Positions 8,391 through 17,746 are shown, numbered from the stretch's first letter. The stretch: 64,000 nucleotides of DNA from Ardenticatenaceae bacterium (GCA_011525915.1 WYBM01000051.1:1-64000); one strand, 5' to 3'. Notes: generated by a model not told the origin, from the letters alone. Made by a program: numbers and translations.

Positions 8391-10286
8391 ATGAGACTTA
8401 TGCAAGCTGTACCACCTATTCAGGCTAATTCACCCAACCGCTTTCGCAATACCGGCTTTTTTATGATAGCACCGCTTACGGCCGTCATCTTGCTGCTGCT
8501 GTGGGCAGGCGTCACCCTGGCCGGTTACCAGAGCCAGCACAGCGGCCGGGTGTTTACCGGCGTCACCGTCTTGGGGGCTGACCTGAGCGCCCTCAGCCAG
8601 GCCGAGGCTGAGATTGCTCTGGCAAATGCATTCCCCTACCCGGACACGGCCGTCATCACCTTTTATGATCCAGCTACTGGCCAGGCATGGTCAGCCAGCC
8701 CGGCGGCCCTGGGCCTGGCCTTTGACGTTGCCGGCACGGCCGCCGCCGCCTATGAGGTGGGCCGCCACGGCCGCCCCCTGGCCCGGGTGCGGGCAATGTT
8801 TACCACCTGGTATTACGGCCGTGAACTGGCCCCCACCCTGGTGCTGGATGAAGCCAAACTGGACCAATACCTGGCTGGCCTGGCGGCCGACATCAACCGG
8901 CCGCCCATCAATGCTGCCCTGAACATTACCGAGGGTGTGGCCGATTATGTGTCTGGGAGCCACGGCCGTTTTCTGGATGTGACCAATACCCGTCAGCGCC
9001 TGCTGCCGGCGCTTACCCAATTCCGCGAAGCTGAACTGGAGCTGATGGTATACGAAACGCAGCCTACTATCACCGATGCCAGCGAAGTGTCTGCCGAAAT
9101 TCAACAATTGATAGGCAGCCCGCTCACCTTTTACCTGCAAAAACCGCTGACTGAGTCTGATCTTCAACCTATCACCCTGGCCTCTCAGGATTTGAGCGCC
9201 TGGCTGCGTGTGGAGGTGATCGAAAATGGTGATGGTACCATGCAGCACCATACCTTTCTAGACGAAAATGCCGTCCGCCATTGGCTGCGCCAGTTTGAAG
9301 ATGATCTTTACCGCGAACCGGTGAACGCTCGTTTCTACTTTGATGATGCCACTGAAGAATTGGTATTGGTTGCACCCCATGTCAACGGCCGTGAGCTGGA
9401 CATTGAGGCTACCATTGCCCAACTTAGAGCCCAGGCCGGGTCACCGAACCGCTCGGTGCCCTTTGTAGTGAAAGAGATCATCCCCGTCGCCCATTCAGAG
9501 GCCACGGCCGTGGAGCTGGGCATCACCGAATTTATCACCCAAAGCACGACCTGGTTCTCCGGCTCATCGGCTGCCCGCAAGCACAATATCGCCACGGCGG
9601 CGGCCAACTTTTATGGCATCGTCATCGCTCCCTATGAAGAATTCAGCTTCAACAAATACCTGGGCAGCATCTCTGAAGCCGACGGTTACGAAGAAGGCTT
9701 CATCATCATAGACGGCCTGACCATTAAAGGCATCGGCGGCGGTATTTGCCAGGTGAGTACTACCTTATATCAGACTGCTTTTTTTGGCGGCTACCCCATT
9801 AAGGAACGCACGCCACACGGCTACATGCTCGGCTACTATCGTGATGGCGCCGGGCATGGTATGGACGCCACCGTTTACTCACCCCTGGTGGATATGAAGT
9901 TCATCAACAATACCCCCTACCACCTGCTCATAGAAAATTATTATGATGCCGAACATGAGGCCCTCACCTTTAAGTTTTACAGCACCAGCCTGGGGCGGCG
10001 GGTGGTCAAAGAGCTGCTGCCCTGGGAAAATGTAGTGCCGGCCATCGAAGAAGATACCTGGGTGTTTGATGAAGATCTGGCGCCGGGCACGGTGCAACAG
10101 GTTGATTGGCAAACCGAAGGGGCAGATGTGACCGTGACCCGCATTGTTTATAATGCAGACGGTGTGCCGCTTTACGGGCCGATCGAGTATTTTAACAGTC
10201 GCTATCTACCGGTGGGTGATGTCTACCACTATGGCCCAGGCGTAGAACCCTATGACTACTCCAAAGTCCCTGATGAAGGCCACTGA
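8391..10286 (+). CDS. VanW family cell-wall protein
   Basis: A 631-residue protein of the VanW/YoaR type. One membrane segment (about residues 23-46) anchors a long extracytoplasmic part. Two diverged beta-rich modules of the putative peptidoglycan-binding kind lie between about 55 and 370. The VanW domain follows from about 380, with its conserved core (SFNKYLG, GGGICQVSTTLYQTAF, ERTPHGYM). A G5-like beta tail ends the protein. VanW occurs in VanB-type vancomycin resistance clusters, but most family members are in ordinary chromosomes and are not resistance genes; no vanHAX genes are nearby. A wall-binding or wall-modifying role is inferred. Two start codons, at 8391 and 8400, are possible. 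Confidence 0.9.
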   Translation: MRLMQAVPPIQANSPNRFRNTGFFMIAPLTAVILLLLWAGVTLAGYQSQHSGRVFTGVTVLGADLSALSQAEAEIALANAFPYPDTAVITFYDPATGQAWSASPAALGLAFDVAGTAAAAYEVGRHGRPLARVRAMFTTWYYGRELAPTLVLDEAKLDQYLAGLAADINRPPINAALNITEGVADYVSGSHGRFLDVTNTRQRLLPALTQFREAELELMVYETQPTITDASEVSAEIQQLIGSPLTFYLQKPLTESDLQPITLASQDLSAWLRVEVIENGDGTMQHHTFLDENAVRHWLRQFEDDLYREPVNARFYFDDATEELVLVAPHVNGRELDIEATIAQLRAQAGSPNRSVPFVVKEIIPVAHSEATAVELGITEFITQSTTWFSGSSAARKHNIATAAANFYGIVIAPYEEFSFNKYLGSISEADGYEEGFIIIDGLTIKGIGGGICQVSTTLYQTAFFGGYPIKERTPHGYMLGYYRDGAGHGMDATVYSPLVDMKFINNTPYHLLIENYYDAEHEALTFKFYSTSLGRRVVKELLPWENVVPAIEEDTWVFDEDLAPGTVQQVDWQTEGADVTVTRIVYNADGVPLYGPIEYFNSRYLPVGDVYHYGPGVEPYDYSKVPDEGH

Positions 10287-10318
10287 TTACTGATTGATGA
10301 AGGCCACTGATTACTGAT
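10271..10318. repeat. Perfect 24-bp tandem duplication across two convergent gene ends
   Basis: The 24 bases at 10271-10294 are repeated exactly at 10295-10318. The first copy contains the VanW stop codon (TGA at 10284-10286). The second reaches into the stop codon of the convergent M28 peptidase gene (TAA, complement of 10311-10313). The unit contains the CACTGATTACTGAT word seen at other gene ends in this window. Confidence 0.9.
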
Positions 10319-11693
10319 TACTGGTCACTTCCGCAAAAGATGGCTCCACCAGCACCTCGTCAGTGAAATCGCCAACACGGCCGTGTTCGTCCATTGCCGC
10401 CAGGCTCACCGCATAGGTCATGCCCGGATCATACCCCGTAAGGGCAATGTTACCCGCCTCCCGCGCCCGGACAAAACGAAAGGGTGGAAACACCACCTGG
10501 GTTATGGGCCGGAAAACGATCACATATCCCGCTGCTGTCGGATCAACCGGCCAGTTTAACTGATAGTTGCCCGGCTCTTCCATAGCCCGGATAAGCGGGA
10601 CTTCCGGTGTAGCTGGCGCACCGGCCAGGTTGGCCAACACCGCTACATTCATCTGTACCACTTGCTGCAAGTAACGGTAATCCACCCGAGTCCACGTATC
10701 GCGGCGAGAGTTAAGCAGCTCTGGGTTCTCTACTGACTGTGTCAGGCGAATAGCGGCCATACCCCCATTGACAAATTCTCGGTGGTCGCCATAGCGCCCT
10801 TCACGGTCTAAGGCATCAATGATATGAATGGGAAACGTAGGCACATACAACCCAGCCATATATTCATAAAAGCGGGCCAGGTCACCAGAAGGGGATTGGC
10901 GTACGTTGGGTGCAAACAGGCGAATGTTTTGTGGAATGCCCGCCTCGCCACCTACGCCATCATAGTTTATGGCCGCCACAATATCCAGACCAGCTAAAAA
11001 AGCATCTTGCACAAAGTAGCGTGCTCCCTGAGAATTTTGCTCTTCAGCGGCAGTGGCCAGGAAAATGATTGTCTGGTTCCACGGGCGTGAGCTGAGCAGG
11101 CGGGCAGTTTCCAACAACAGGGCAATGCCAGCCCCATTGTCATTGGCGCCTGGCGCCAGGCTTTCCCCATCGGTGGCGTCCGCCGGGCGGGTATCATAAT
11201 GAGCCATGATAACTATAACATCATTGCTGCCGGAGCTGCCGGGGAGGATAGCAACAACATTTTGCCCCTCGGCGGCAAAACCGGCATAGTAAACGGGAAA
11301 ATCCTGGAACTTTACTTGCAAACGGCCGTTGCCCACCCGCAAAAATTCACCATATATCCACTGCCGGGCGGCACCAATGCCAAACGAAGGATCGTCCGCA
11401 GGGCTAAAGGTGTTGCGCGTGCCAAAGCTTTCCAGCGTTTGCACATACCCCATTAACTGCTGCTGAGATACAGAGGCCACCAACCCGGCCACATCCGGCG
11501 CTACCGCCGGTACCACGTCGCTCACCGGATCAACGACCAGCGTACCGGAAGAGGCTATTTCCAGCGACCAGGGAGGGGATGTAGCCGCCGGGGTGGGTGC
11601 CGGCAGCCTTTCGGGCGTTTCTGCCAGCGAGCAAGCTGCCAACAAAAAAAGCAGCCAGGGGACATAGAACAAAGCGTGTTTGGGGTTCTGCAT
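10311..11693 (-). CDS. M28 family zinc aminopeptidase, lipoprotein
   Basis: A 460-residue exported metallopeptidase. The signal peptide ends in a good lipobox (LLFLLAAC), followed by a Pro/Thr/Ser-rich spacer. The M28 zinc site is complete: AHYDTRP (His ligand and Asp), GANDNGAG (bridging Asp), AEEQ (catalytic Glu and Glu ligand), NYDGVG (Asp) and GDHREF (His). The C-terminal ~95 residues look like a fibronectin type III-type beta sandwich (YQLNWPVDPTAAGYVIVF), a common accessory domain in secreted bacterial enzymes. It probably trims peptides outside the membrane. It is convergent with the VanW gene. Confidence 0.9.
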   Translation of the reverse strand: MQNPKHALFYVPWLLFLLAACSLAETPERLPAPTPAATSPPWSLEIASSGTLVVDPVSDVVPAVAPDVAGLVASVSQQQLMGYVQTLESFGTRNTFSPADDPSFGIGAARQWIYGEFLRVGNGRLQVKFQDFPVYYAGFAAEGQNVVAILPGSSGSNDVIVIMAHYDTRPADATDGESLAPGANDNGAGIALLLETARLLSSRPWNQTIIFLATAAEEQNSQGARYFVQDAFLAGLDIVAAINYDGVGGEAGIPQNIRLFAPNVRQSPSGDLARFYEYMAGLYVPTFPIHIIDALDREGRYGDHREFVNGGMAAIRLTQSVENPELLNSRRDTWTRVDYRYLQQVVQMNVAVLANLAGAPATPEVPLIRAMEEPGNYQLNWPVDPTAAGYVIVFRPITQVVFPPFRFVRAREAGNIALTGYDPGMTYAVSLAAMDEHGRVGDFTDEVLVEPSFAEVTSNQ

Positions 11694-11816
11694 GTTTCCG
11701 CGTTTCTCCGGGGCTCATTATACGCAGTTTTAACCCCGGTAGTCTGTGACTTTAATGAGGAAACGGTACATTGGCGATCAAACGGCCGTTATTGCAAACA
11801 AACCACCTGTTTTACG

Positions 11817-11845
11817 TTGACGAATTAGAACATTTGTGCTAATAT
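11817..11845 (+). promoter_or_regulatory. Candidate promoter with a long leader
   Basis: TTGACG (11817-11822) and TAATAT (11840-11845) with a 17-base spacer, read rightward. If used, it leaves a leader of about 250 bases before the membrane protein gene, containing the strong hairpin at 11903-11934. Confidence 0.45.
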
Positions 11846-11902
11846 ACTACTAGACACACAAACCCTCTTCCCTCTTCTCAACACATACCCTCTTCCCCTT
11901 TC

Positions 11903-11934
11903 GGCGCTGGCAAGATGCGACCCTTGCCAGCGCC
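11903..11934 (+). other. Strong 12-bp hairpin in the leader or intergenic region
   Basis: A perfect 12-bp stem, GGCGCTGGCAAG (11903-11914) and CTTGCCAGCGCC (11923-11934), with an 8-base loop. A pyrimidine-rich stretch precedes it. No T-run follows on either strand, so it is not a standard terminator. It may be a structured leader or small RNA. Apart from this hairpin and the promoter above, 11694-12107 holds no gene that I can support. Confidence 0.5.
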
Positions 11935-12107
11935 ACTCCTCTCTAAACACTAAGGCACTGTGGGGAAGGTGGCCAACACATGATACTGAAGTGGGTCCAT
12001 AACAGGAGGCTGGCACATTCAACGAGGAAAAGATTTTCTCATTTTTGCGGCATAAGTTGGCAAGTGCCCGCACAGCAGCTGCCACTATCTCTCAAATACT
12101 GGAGGGG

Positions 12108-12953
12108 ATGGTTGGTAACTACCAAGCACTTGCGGGATTAAACATCATGCGGAAACAGGGCATAGATATACCGGGTGATTCAACAGCACCTGGGCAAACA
12201 AATGAACAATTTGTCAGTGCATTGGCAAACCTGAATGTTTCACGAAAGCTAGTGGCCGGCATCATCTTGCTGGTAGCACTGCTGGCTTTTGAAGTATTTA
12301 ATTTTGACACTACCCGGTTCGCGCTGCAGAATTTGCTAGGCGAGGTGAGTTTTGCTGGTCTCAAATGGGCTACCATTCTGGCGGTTGCTTTTTGCGCGAT
12401 CGATTTTGCCGGCCTGACGCGTCTTTTTACACCGGAAAAGGGGCGGCGAGAACCCACGGCCGTGTGGTACCTTATGGGAGCCTGGCTAATTGGAGCCACC
12501 ATGAACGCCATCATGACCTGGTGGGCGGTTTCTCTGACGCTGTTGGCGCATGACTTCGGCAACGAGGTATTGAGCCGAGAGCAGCTGCTGCGTTGGGTTC
12601 CCTTTTTTGTGGCCACCCTGGTCTGGTTGACACGCATTCTTTTTATTGGTGCATTTTCTGTAGCTGGGGAGTATATTTTTGATGTCCATGAACTGCGGCG
12701 CTCTGACAGTGAACGATCACGGCCGGTGATCAGGTCACGGCCATCTATGCTGGCATCACCCCAACCCCAGCGCAGCCGCCCGGCCATGAGCGCACGGCCC
12801 AATCCGGCGCCGCCCAATCCGGCGCCGCCCAATCCGGCGCCGCCTAAGCAGCAGGCGCCATTTCCGGCACGGCCGTCTGAAAACGGCCCGCCCCGCCCCG
12901 GAAACAGCCAACGGCCACGGCCGTCTGGCATGCAGGCTCGTCGCCGACGTTAA
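12108..12953 (+). CDS. Four-helix membrane protein with Pro/Arg-rich tail
   Basis: A membrane protein that I do not recognise, about 281 residues from the ATG at 12108; a TTG start at 12045 would add 21 residues, and an ATG at 12147 is also possible. Four hydrophobic segments are clear (VAGIILLVALLAFEVF; the ATILAVAFCAIDFAG region; YLMGAWLIGATMNAIMTWWA; FFVATLVWLTRILFIGAFSV). The C-terminal ~85 residues are cytoplasm-like, very rich in Pro, Arg and Ser, and include three tandem NPAPP units. The basic tail could bind nucleic acid or acidic lipid. A GGAGG sits only two bases before the ATG, so the start is uncertain. Confidence 0.7.
   Translation: MVGNYQALAGLNIMRKQGIDIPGDSTAPGQTNEQFVSALANLNVSRKLVAGIILLVALLAFEVFNFDTTRFALQNLLGEVSFAGLKWATILAVAFCAIDFAGLTRLFTPEKGRREPTAVWYLMGAWLIGATMNAIMTWWAVSLTLLAHDFGNEVLSREQLLRWVPFFVATLVWLTRILFIGAFSVAGEYIFDVHELRRSDSERSRPVIRSRPSMLASPQPQRSRPAMSARPNPAPPNPAPPNPAPPKQQAPFPARPSENGPPRPGNSQRPRPSGMQARRRR
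12801..12845 (+). repeat. Three tandem 15-bp units encoding NPAPP
   Basis: The 15-base unit AATCCGGCGCCGCCC occurs three times in a row (12801-12815, 12816-12830, 12831-12845), the last with one base changed. It encodes NPAPP each time in the tail of the membrane protein. It is likely to vary in copy number by slippage. Confidence 0.9.
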
Positions 12954-13369
12954 GCAAAGCAACCCGTTAAGCTCGTCCATCAATGCCGTAACTTATTGAT
13001 GGACAAGCCATTATGCTCTGCATACTCCGGTTGCCGCTTCAAGCTGCCTGTGTTACCATCAATCCTGACATTCATTGTTATTTTTTAGCGTTCATAACTG
13101 GCCCATTTTTTATTGTTTTTATTCATTTCTGGGCACCAAGCAAAGCAACACTTGCTGTTTGGCATTTCTAAGATAACACAGCAACCTATATATCATTATT
13201 CTATCTTTGCTGTCCAGTTCAACAATAAACTGGGGAGGCCTTGCCCACCCTATCAATAGCCTTAACCGATACCAGCCAGTTATCGCTACAAATAGCAATC
13301 AGGTGAATGTACATTGTGTATATTCGCCTGTTTTGTTTTTACAATATGGTTCACAAAGGCATAGTTGTT
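12954..13369. other. Intergenic region with a 9-bp hairpin at 12975-13004
   Basis: About 415 bases without a supportable gene. Just after the membrane protein gene there is a perfect 9-bp stem, GTCCATCAA (12975-12983) and TTGATGGAC (12996-13004), with a 12-base loop. No T-run follows, so it is at most a weak terminator. The rest is AT-rich and has short ACAGCAA/TTGCTGT inverted words near 13178-13212. A promoter for yacL probably lies near its 3' end, but no clear pair of hexamers is seen. Confidence 0.45.
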
Positions 13370-14425
13370 ATGAGAGTAAGCATCGAGTTCATTTTTCGCA
13401 TTTTAGGCGCTGTGACTGGCGTTTTTATTGGCGCCATCTTGGGCCAGGAATTATCTTACTATTTTTCGGGCACGGCCGAATCCTATGCCTTCCTTTTTGG
13501 GTTATTAGGGTTCCTCGCCGGATTAATTCTGACACCATACATTACCATACGGCCCATGCGTTACATTACACGCCAGCTCATCACCATGCCGCCAGAGCGG
13601 CTGGCAGCCATCATCATTGGTTTGTTTATTGGGCTGATGGCCGCAGCATTGCTCTCCTTGCCTCTGGCCTTGTTAGGCTCCCCTTTCCGGCAGGTGCTGC
13701 CCCTGGCTGTAGCGTTTGTCTTTTGTTATTTGGGGGTAGTCATTATGGTGGCCCGCCAACAGGATTTAAAGTCTTTCCTCACCAGTTTGCGCATGCCCCA
13801 AGGGAGCGGCACGCAAAGTAACGGTTCCAGCCCCCAGGAACAATACATTTTGTTGGACACCAGTGTTATCATAGACGGCCGTATCGCCGATATTGGCAAA
13901 ACTGGTTTCATCCGTGATACCCTGCTTGTCCCCAATTTTATTCTGTCTGAATTGCAATACATTGCTGATAGTCCTGATCCGCTGCGGCGTGGTCGTGGTC
14001 GGCTGGGCTTAGAAATTCTCACCAATCTACAAAACGAAGCGCCTATCCCCACCAAAATCACAGACATGGACGTTTCTGAAGTACGCGACGCTGATAGCAA
14101 GCTGGTGGCTCTGGCCAAACATCTGCACTGCCCTATCCTGACCAATGACTATAATCTTAACCGGGTAGCCGAACTACAGGGTGTGCCAGTCCTTAACATT
14201 AACGATCTGGCCAATGCCGTTAAAGTCAATATGCTGCCCGGTGAAGAGCTAACCGTTAAGATCATTCAGGAAGGGCGAGAGCCCGGTCAGGGGGTGGGGT
14301 TTTTACAAGATGGCACTATGGTAGTCGTTGAAGATGGCAGCCCGCTCCTAAACAAAACCCTGTCTGTTACTGTCACTAAAGTTTTACAAACTTCGGCCGG
14401 TCGCATGATCTTTGCCAGAACCTGA
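13370..14425 (+). CDS. yacL: YacL-like membrane PIN-TRAM domain protein
   Basis: A 351-residue protein with four N-terminal membrane segments, then a PIN nuclease domain and a C-terminal TRAM domain. PIN acidic residues are visible in LLDTSVIIDGR, DADSKL and TNDYNLNRV. The TRAM part (GEELTVKIIQEGREPGQGVGFL) is an RNA-binding beta barrel. The start at 13370 is chosen because AAAGG lies about 10 bases upstream; an upstream ATG at 13346 is possible. In Firmicutes yacL precedes the ispD-ispF-gltX-cysE-cysS-rlmB block, and here it precedes cysS and rlmB, which supports the name. It is probably an RNase at the membrane face. Confidence 0.9.
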   Translation: MRVSIEFIFRILGAVTGVFIGAILGQELSYYFSGTAESYAFLFGLLGFLAGLILTPYITIRPMRYITRQLITMPPERLAAIIIGLFIGLMAAALLSLPLALLGSPFRQVLPLAVAFVFCYLGVVIMVARQQDLKSFLTSLRMPQGSGTQSNGSSPQEQYILLDTSVIIDGRIADIGKTGFIRDTLLVPNFILSELQYIADSPDPLRRGRGRLGLEILTNLQNEAPIPTKITDMDVSEVRDADSKLVALAKHLHCPILTNDYNLNRVAELQGVPVLNINDLANAVKVNMLPGEELTVKIIQEGREPGQGVGFLQDGTMVVVEDGSPLLNKTLSVTVTKVLQTSAGRMIFART

Positions 14426-14504
14426 CGCGGTGTCCTCATTCCCAAATTACTCTATAATTGACGCACCTCTTGCTACGTGCAACAGGTAAACCCAACAAGT
14501 TGGA

Positions 14505-15953
14505 ATGGCTATGTCTCTAAAAATCTACAATGTTTTAACACGCAAAAAGGAACTGTTTGTCCCGCTGACACCCGGTAAAGTCAACATCTATGTCTGCGGG
14601 CCAACTGTCTATGATGATTCCCATATTGGTCATGGTAAAACCTATGTGAATTATGACGTCATAGTGCGCTACCTGCGCTATAGTGGCTACGATGTATTAT
14701 ATGTACGGAACATCACCGATGTAGGCCATATGCTGGATACAGGTGAAGATCGTGTCTTAAAAAAAGCGCGCCAGTTGTCTGCTGGGCCAATGCAGATCGT
14801 AGAAGCCTACATGCATGAATACTTAACTGACATGGACGCCTTGGGCGTGCGGCGCCCAGATATCAGCCCGCGGGCCAGCGGCCATATTCCCGAACAAATT
14901 GAAATGATTCAAACGCTCATTAACAATGGGCATGCCTATGAAGTAGATGGCAGCGTTTATTTTGACGTAAGCTCTTTTGCCGACTATGGCAAACTAAGTG
15001 GGCGGCGTGTTGAAGAGCTAGAAGAAGGCACACGTGAAGCCGTACGCGAAGAAAAACGGCACCCTCTGGACTTTGCTTTGTGGAAAAAGGCACAGCCTGA
15101 ACATATCTTACACTGGGTCAGCCCCTGGAGTGAAGGTTTTCCCGGCTGGCACATTGAATGTTCAGCCATGGCCAACAAATACCTGGGCAGCACACTTGAT
15201 ATTCATGGCGGCGGCATTGATAATATCTTTCCGCATAATGAATGTGAAATTGCTCAGAGTGAAGCCGCCCATGGGGAAACCTTCGCTCGTCATTGGCTGT
15301 TAACCGGCTCCCTAACGCTGGATGGCGTAAAAATGAGTAAAAGCCTGGGTAACACGTTAACAATCAAAGATGCTCTGAAGCAATGGCGGGCAGAAGCCAT
15401 ACGCACGTTTATTCTCACCAGCCATTACAGTAATCCCATCGACTTCTCTGCTGAAGCTGTGGAAGCCGCCGCCAAAGGGTGGCAGCGTCTTTGGGGGGCG
15501 GTAACATTGGTGCGTGAACAGTTTCGCCACGCACCGGCAGGCGACCTTTCGTCAGAAGCGGCGCTGATGCTGGATAATGCCAAAGCCGCGTTTATTGAGA
15601 AAATGGATGATGACTTTAATGCGCCAGCCGCCATCGCCGTCTTACAAGACCTGACGCGGCAGGTAAATGCACTCATTAATGAGCAGGGACAGCAAAACAA
15701 GGGCACTCTGGCGGCCATTGACCAGCTTTACCGCGAATTGGGCGGTGAGGTGTTGGGCATTATCCCTGACCAGGCAGAAACACGTACAAACCTGGAACGG
15801 GAAAACGGTCTGGTACGCTTATTGGTAAACTTGCGTGCTGAGGCCCGTGCGCATAAAGATTGGGCGGCGTCAGACAAAATCCGCGACCAATTGAAGGAGT
15901 TGGGCGTGGTGTTGGAAGACCGGGCAGATGGCACAATTTGGAAGTTTGAGTAG
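14505..15953 (+). CDS. cysS: Cysteine-tRNA ligase
   Basis: Class I aminoacyl-tRNA synthetase of 482 residues that charges tRNA-Cys in the cytoplasm. The zinc-site Cys is in YVCGPTVYD, the HIGH motif is HIGHGK and the KMSKS motif is VKMSKSLGN. The second zinc region reads HIECSA and then [13 protein letters not shown], where most relatives have FPHHENEIAQSEA; the first His and the final Glu, which are the likely zinc ligands, are kept. Length is normal. The ATG at 14511 is an alternative start. This 1.45-kb gene contains no copy of the ACGGCCGT palindrome common elsewhere in the window. Confidence 0.97.
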   Translation: MAMSLKIYNVLTRKKELFVPLTPGKVNIYVCGPTVYDDSHIGHGKTYVNYDVIVRYLRYSGYDVLYVRNITDVGHMLDTGEDRVLKKARQLSAGPMQIVEAYMHEYLTDMDALGVRRPDISPRASGHIPEQIEMIQTLINNGHAYEVDGSVYFDVSSFADYGKLSGRRVEELEEGTREAVREEKRHPLDFALWKKAQPEHILHWVSPWSEGFPGWHIECSAMANKYLGSTLDIHGGGIDNIFPHNECEIAQSEAAHGETFARHWLLTGSLTLDGVKMSKSLGNTLTIKDALKQWRAEAIRTFILTSHYSNPIDFSAEAVEAAAKGWQRLWGAVTLVREQFRHAPAGDLSSEAALMLDNAKAAFIEKMDDDFNAPAAIAVLQDLTRQVNALINEQGQQNKGTLAAIDQLYRELGGEVLGIIPDQAETRTNLERENGLVRLLVNLRAEARAHKDWAASDKIRDQLKELGVVLEDRADGTIWKFE

Positions 15954-16025
15954 GCAGTCATTAACGTTGTGTCAGTGGCAAATGACTGACCATTGATTAC
16001 TGGCTGCCAATCGCTGAACGCTGAA

Positions 16026-16769
16026 ATGACTGAGTATTTGATCCGCCGGAACACGGTGTTAGAAGCTTTACGGGGTTACCGTCGCGAGATTTTTTGCCTG
16101 TGGTTACAGGCAGGGTCTGACAAGAAGGTTTCACGGCCGTTGCTCACCGCCGCCCAAGACCGCCATATTCCCATCAAAACAGCCGATAAAGCCAAACTCA
16201 GCCAGCTGGCCGGTGATGGGTCCCATCAGGGGGTGGTTTTGGAAGTTGGCCCCTATGCCTATGCCGGCGTCGAGGAGATGCTGGCGCTGGCACAAACACG
16301 GGGGGAACGGCCGTTTCTCTTGTTGCTAGACTTGCTGCACGGCCCCCAAAATATTGGCACATTGCTGCGCACCGCCGAGATCGTGGGGGTGCATGGTGTT
16401 ATTCTGCCAGACCGGCGCGCGCCAGATATCACCACGGCCGTAACGCAATTTTCTGCCGGCGCTACCGAACATCTGCTCATTGCCCAGGTGACCAATCTGG
16501 TACAGGTTATCAAACAGTTGCAGGCCAATGATGTGTGGATCGTGGGGCTAGATTTGACTGAGGGGGCACAGCCACTGCCAGACGTGGACCTGAACATGGC
16601 CATTGGCATTGTGGTGGGGCATGAAGGGGAAGGGATGCGGCGGCTGGTGCGCGAAAGCTGTGACATCCGCTTGAAGCTGCCGCAAAAAGGGCAGGTAGCA
16701 TCGCTTAATGCGGCCGTAGCCGGCTCTGTTGTACTTTACCAGGCATGGCAGGCACGGCGCTTTACTTAA
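16026..16769 (+). CDS. rlmB: TrmH/SpoU-family rRNA 2'-O-methyltransferase (RlmB-like)
   Basis: SPOUT-class methyltransferase of 247 residues that probably methylates a ribose 2'-OH in 23S rRNA. A small N-terminal substrate-binding domain (YLIRRNTVLEAL) is followed by the knotted catalytic domain. Motif 1 is LLHGPQNIGTLLRTAE (conserved Asn and Arg), motif 2 is VVGHEGEGM and motif 3 is LPQKGQVASLNAAVA. The ATG at 16026 gives the normal family start; a TTG at 15993 is in frame but adds residues unlike the family. It follows cysS, as in the Firmicutes order. The 70 bases between the genes are rich in CAGT/ACTG words. Confidence 0.92.
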   Translation: MTEYLIRRNTVLEALRGYRREIFCLWLQAGSDKKVSRPLLTAAQDRHIPIKTADKAKLSQLAGDGSHQGVVLEVGPYAYAGVEEMLALAQTRGERPFLLLLDLLHGPQNIGTLLRTAEIVGVHGVILPDRRAPDITTAVTQFSAGATEHLLIAQVTNLVQVIKQLQANDVWIVGLDLTEGAQPLPDVDLNMAIGIVVGHEGEGMRRLVRESCDIRLKLPQKGQVASLNAAVAGSVVLYQAWQARRFT

Positions 16770-16776
16770 AAGTTAG

Positions 16777-17529
16777 CTAAACGGCCGTCTCGCCCTCTAC
16801 CGGTGCTGACACCATCAGCTTGTCTTCCTGCCACAACTGCATACGAAAACGCACCAGTTCTTTAAAGGCGCGGAGAATCACTGTAGGTTTAGCCCCGGTG
16901 GGGTTGCCAGCCACACGCGGTCTATGACCGTTGATAGGCACTTCGGCAATGCAAAAGCCAGCGCGTTTGGCCCGAACCAGAAATTCAGCGCTGAAAGTAG
17001 CGCCACCAGACTGCACCTCATCACGCAGGTGATCAACTACCTGGCGGCGCATGAGCTTAAAAGCACAATCAATATCCCGTGCTGTGTAGCCAAAGAGAAT
17101 GGTCACCAACCAGCTCCAGCCATGCCCATTCAGACGGCGCATGAATGGGTCACGGCGAGGTGCACGATGCCCTACCACCAGGTCGGCGTAGGGAACTTGG
17201 GCCAGGAGTTTGGTGATTTCATTTATGTCAAATTGACGGTCCGCGTCGGTAAAAAAGATCAGCTCTTTGGTGGCGTTGGTGAGGCCGCTCCATACGGCCG
17301 TGCCATACCCCCGGTTTACCTCGTGCCTCACCAGACGTACCTGAGGGAATTGTTGGGCCATCTGGCCAATGACATGAGCCGTCTCATCCCGACTGCCATC
17401 ATCAACCACAATCACTTCAAAATCATGGGTTAGGGTGGCTATTACCCGGGTAACCTCTTCTATCATGGCGGGGATATTTTCAGCCTCATTATAAGCAGGC
17501 ATAGCAATAGTCAGACTTGTCACGCGCAA
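16777..17529 (-). CDS. GT2 family glycosyltransferase (polyprenyl-phosphate sugar synthase type)
   Basis: A 250-residue GT-A fold transferase, probably loading a sugar from a nucleotide donor onto a polyprenyl phosphate. The family start is clear (TIAMPAYNEAENIP). The nucleotide-binding Asp is in VIVVDDGSRDET and the metal-binding motif is FFTDADRQFD. A later segment (DIDCAFKLMRRQV) matches dolichol-phosphate mannosyl- or glucosyltransferase relatives. There is no C-terminal membrane anchor, so it acts at the inner face of the membrane. Its product could serve as donor for the GT-C enzymes elsewhere in the window. It is convergent with rlmB, with a 7-base gap. Confidence 0.9.
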   Translation of the reverse strand: MRVTSLTIAMPAYNEAENIPAMIEEVTRVIATLTHDFEVIVVDDGSRDETAHVIGQMAQQFPQVRLVRHEVNRGYGTAVWSGLTNATKELIFFTDADRQFDINEITKLLAQVPYADLVVGHRAPRRDPFMRRLNGHGWSWLVTILFGYTARDIDCAFKLMRRQVVDHLRDEVQSGGATFSAEFLVRAKRAGFCIAEVPINGHRPRVAGNPTGAKPTVILRAFKELVRFRMQLWQEDKLMVSAPVEGETAV

Positions 17530-17698
17530 TTCTCCTCAGATCATAAAGTATAAACCGCCGGTTTGTATAACAACAATTGTCATCCGGTTTGAGGCGGTTG
17601 ACAATAACCCTCATAGTTTATACACGTTCTTTCAATGAGAGTCGTAATTGGTAGATTAAAGTTATGGCCCAATCTATAGTCCGCCAGATAGTTTTGGC

Positions 17699-17746
17699 AA
17701 ACCGCACAAAGTTTCGCAAAACCAGCACACCCGTTTTGTGCGGTTT
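17699..17746. promoter_or_regulatory. 12-bp inverted repeat, candidate operator
   Basis: AAACCGCACAAA (17699-17710) and its exact complement TTTGTGCGGTTT (17735-17746), separated by 24 bases. The same 12-mer occurs a third time at 17921-17932. Three copies within about 235 bases upstream of a regulator gene suggest protein-binding sites, perhaps for autoregulation. Confidence 0.55.

Noticed and set aside
8391..10286. Vancomycin-resistance gene
   Set aside because: VanW-family membership alone does not give resistance, and no vanHAX or vanRS genes are near. Kept as a wall-associated VanW protein.
12801..12845. CRISPR-like array
   Set aside because: The tandem units are 15 bases without spacers and lie inside a coding region. 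No array with regular spacers was seen anywhere in the window.
12119..12931. Long open frame on the minus strand (270 codons) opposite the membrane protein
   Set aside because: It mirrors the GC-rich repeat tail and has no domain. The plus-strand frame has four clear membrane helices and a better structure.
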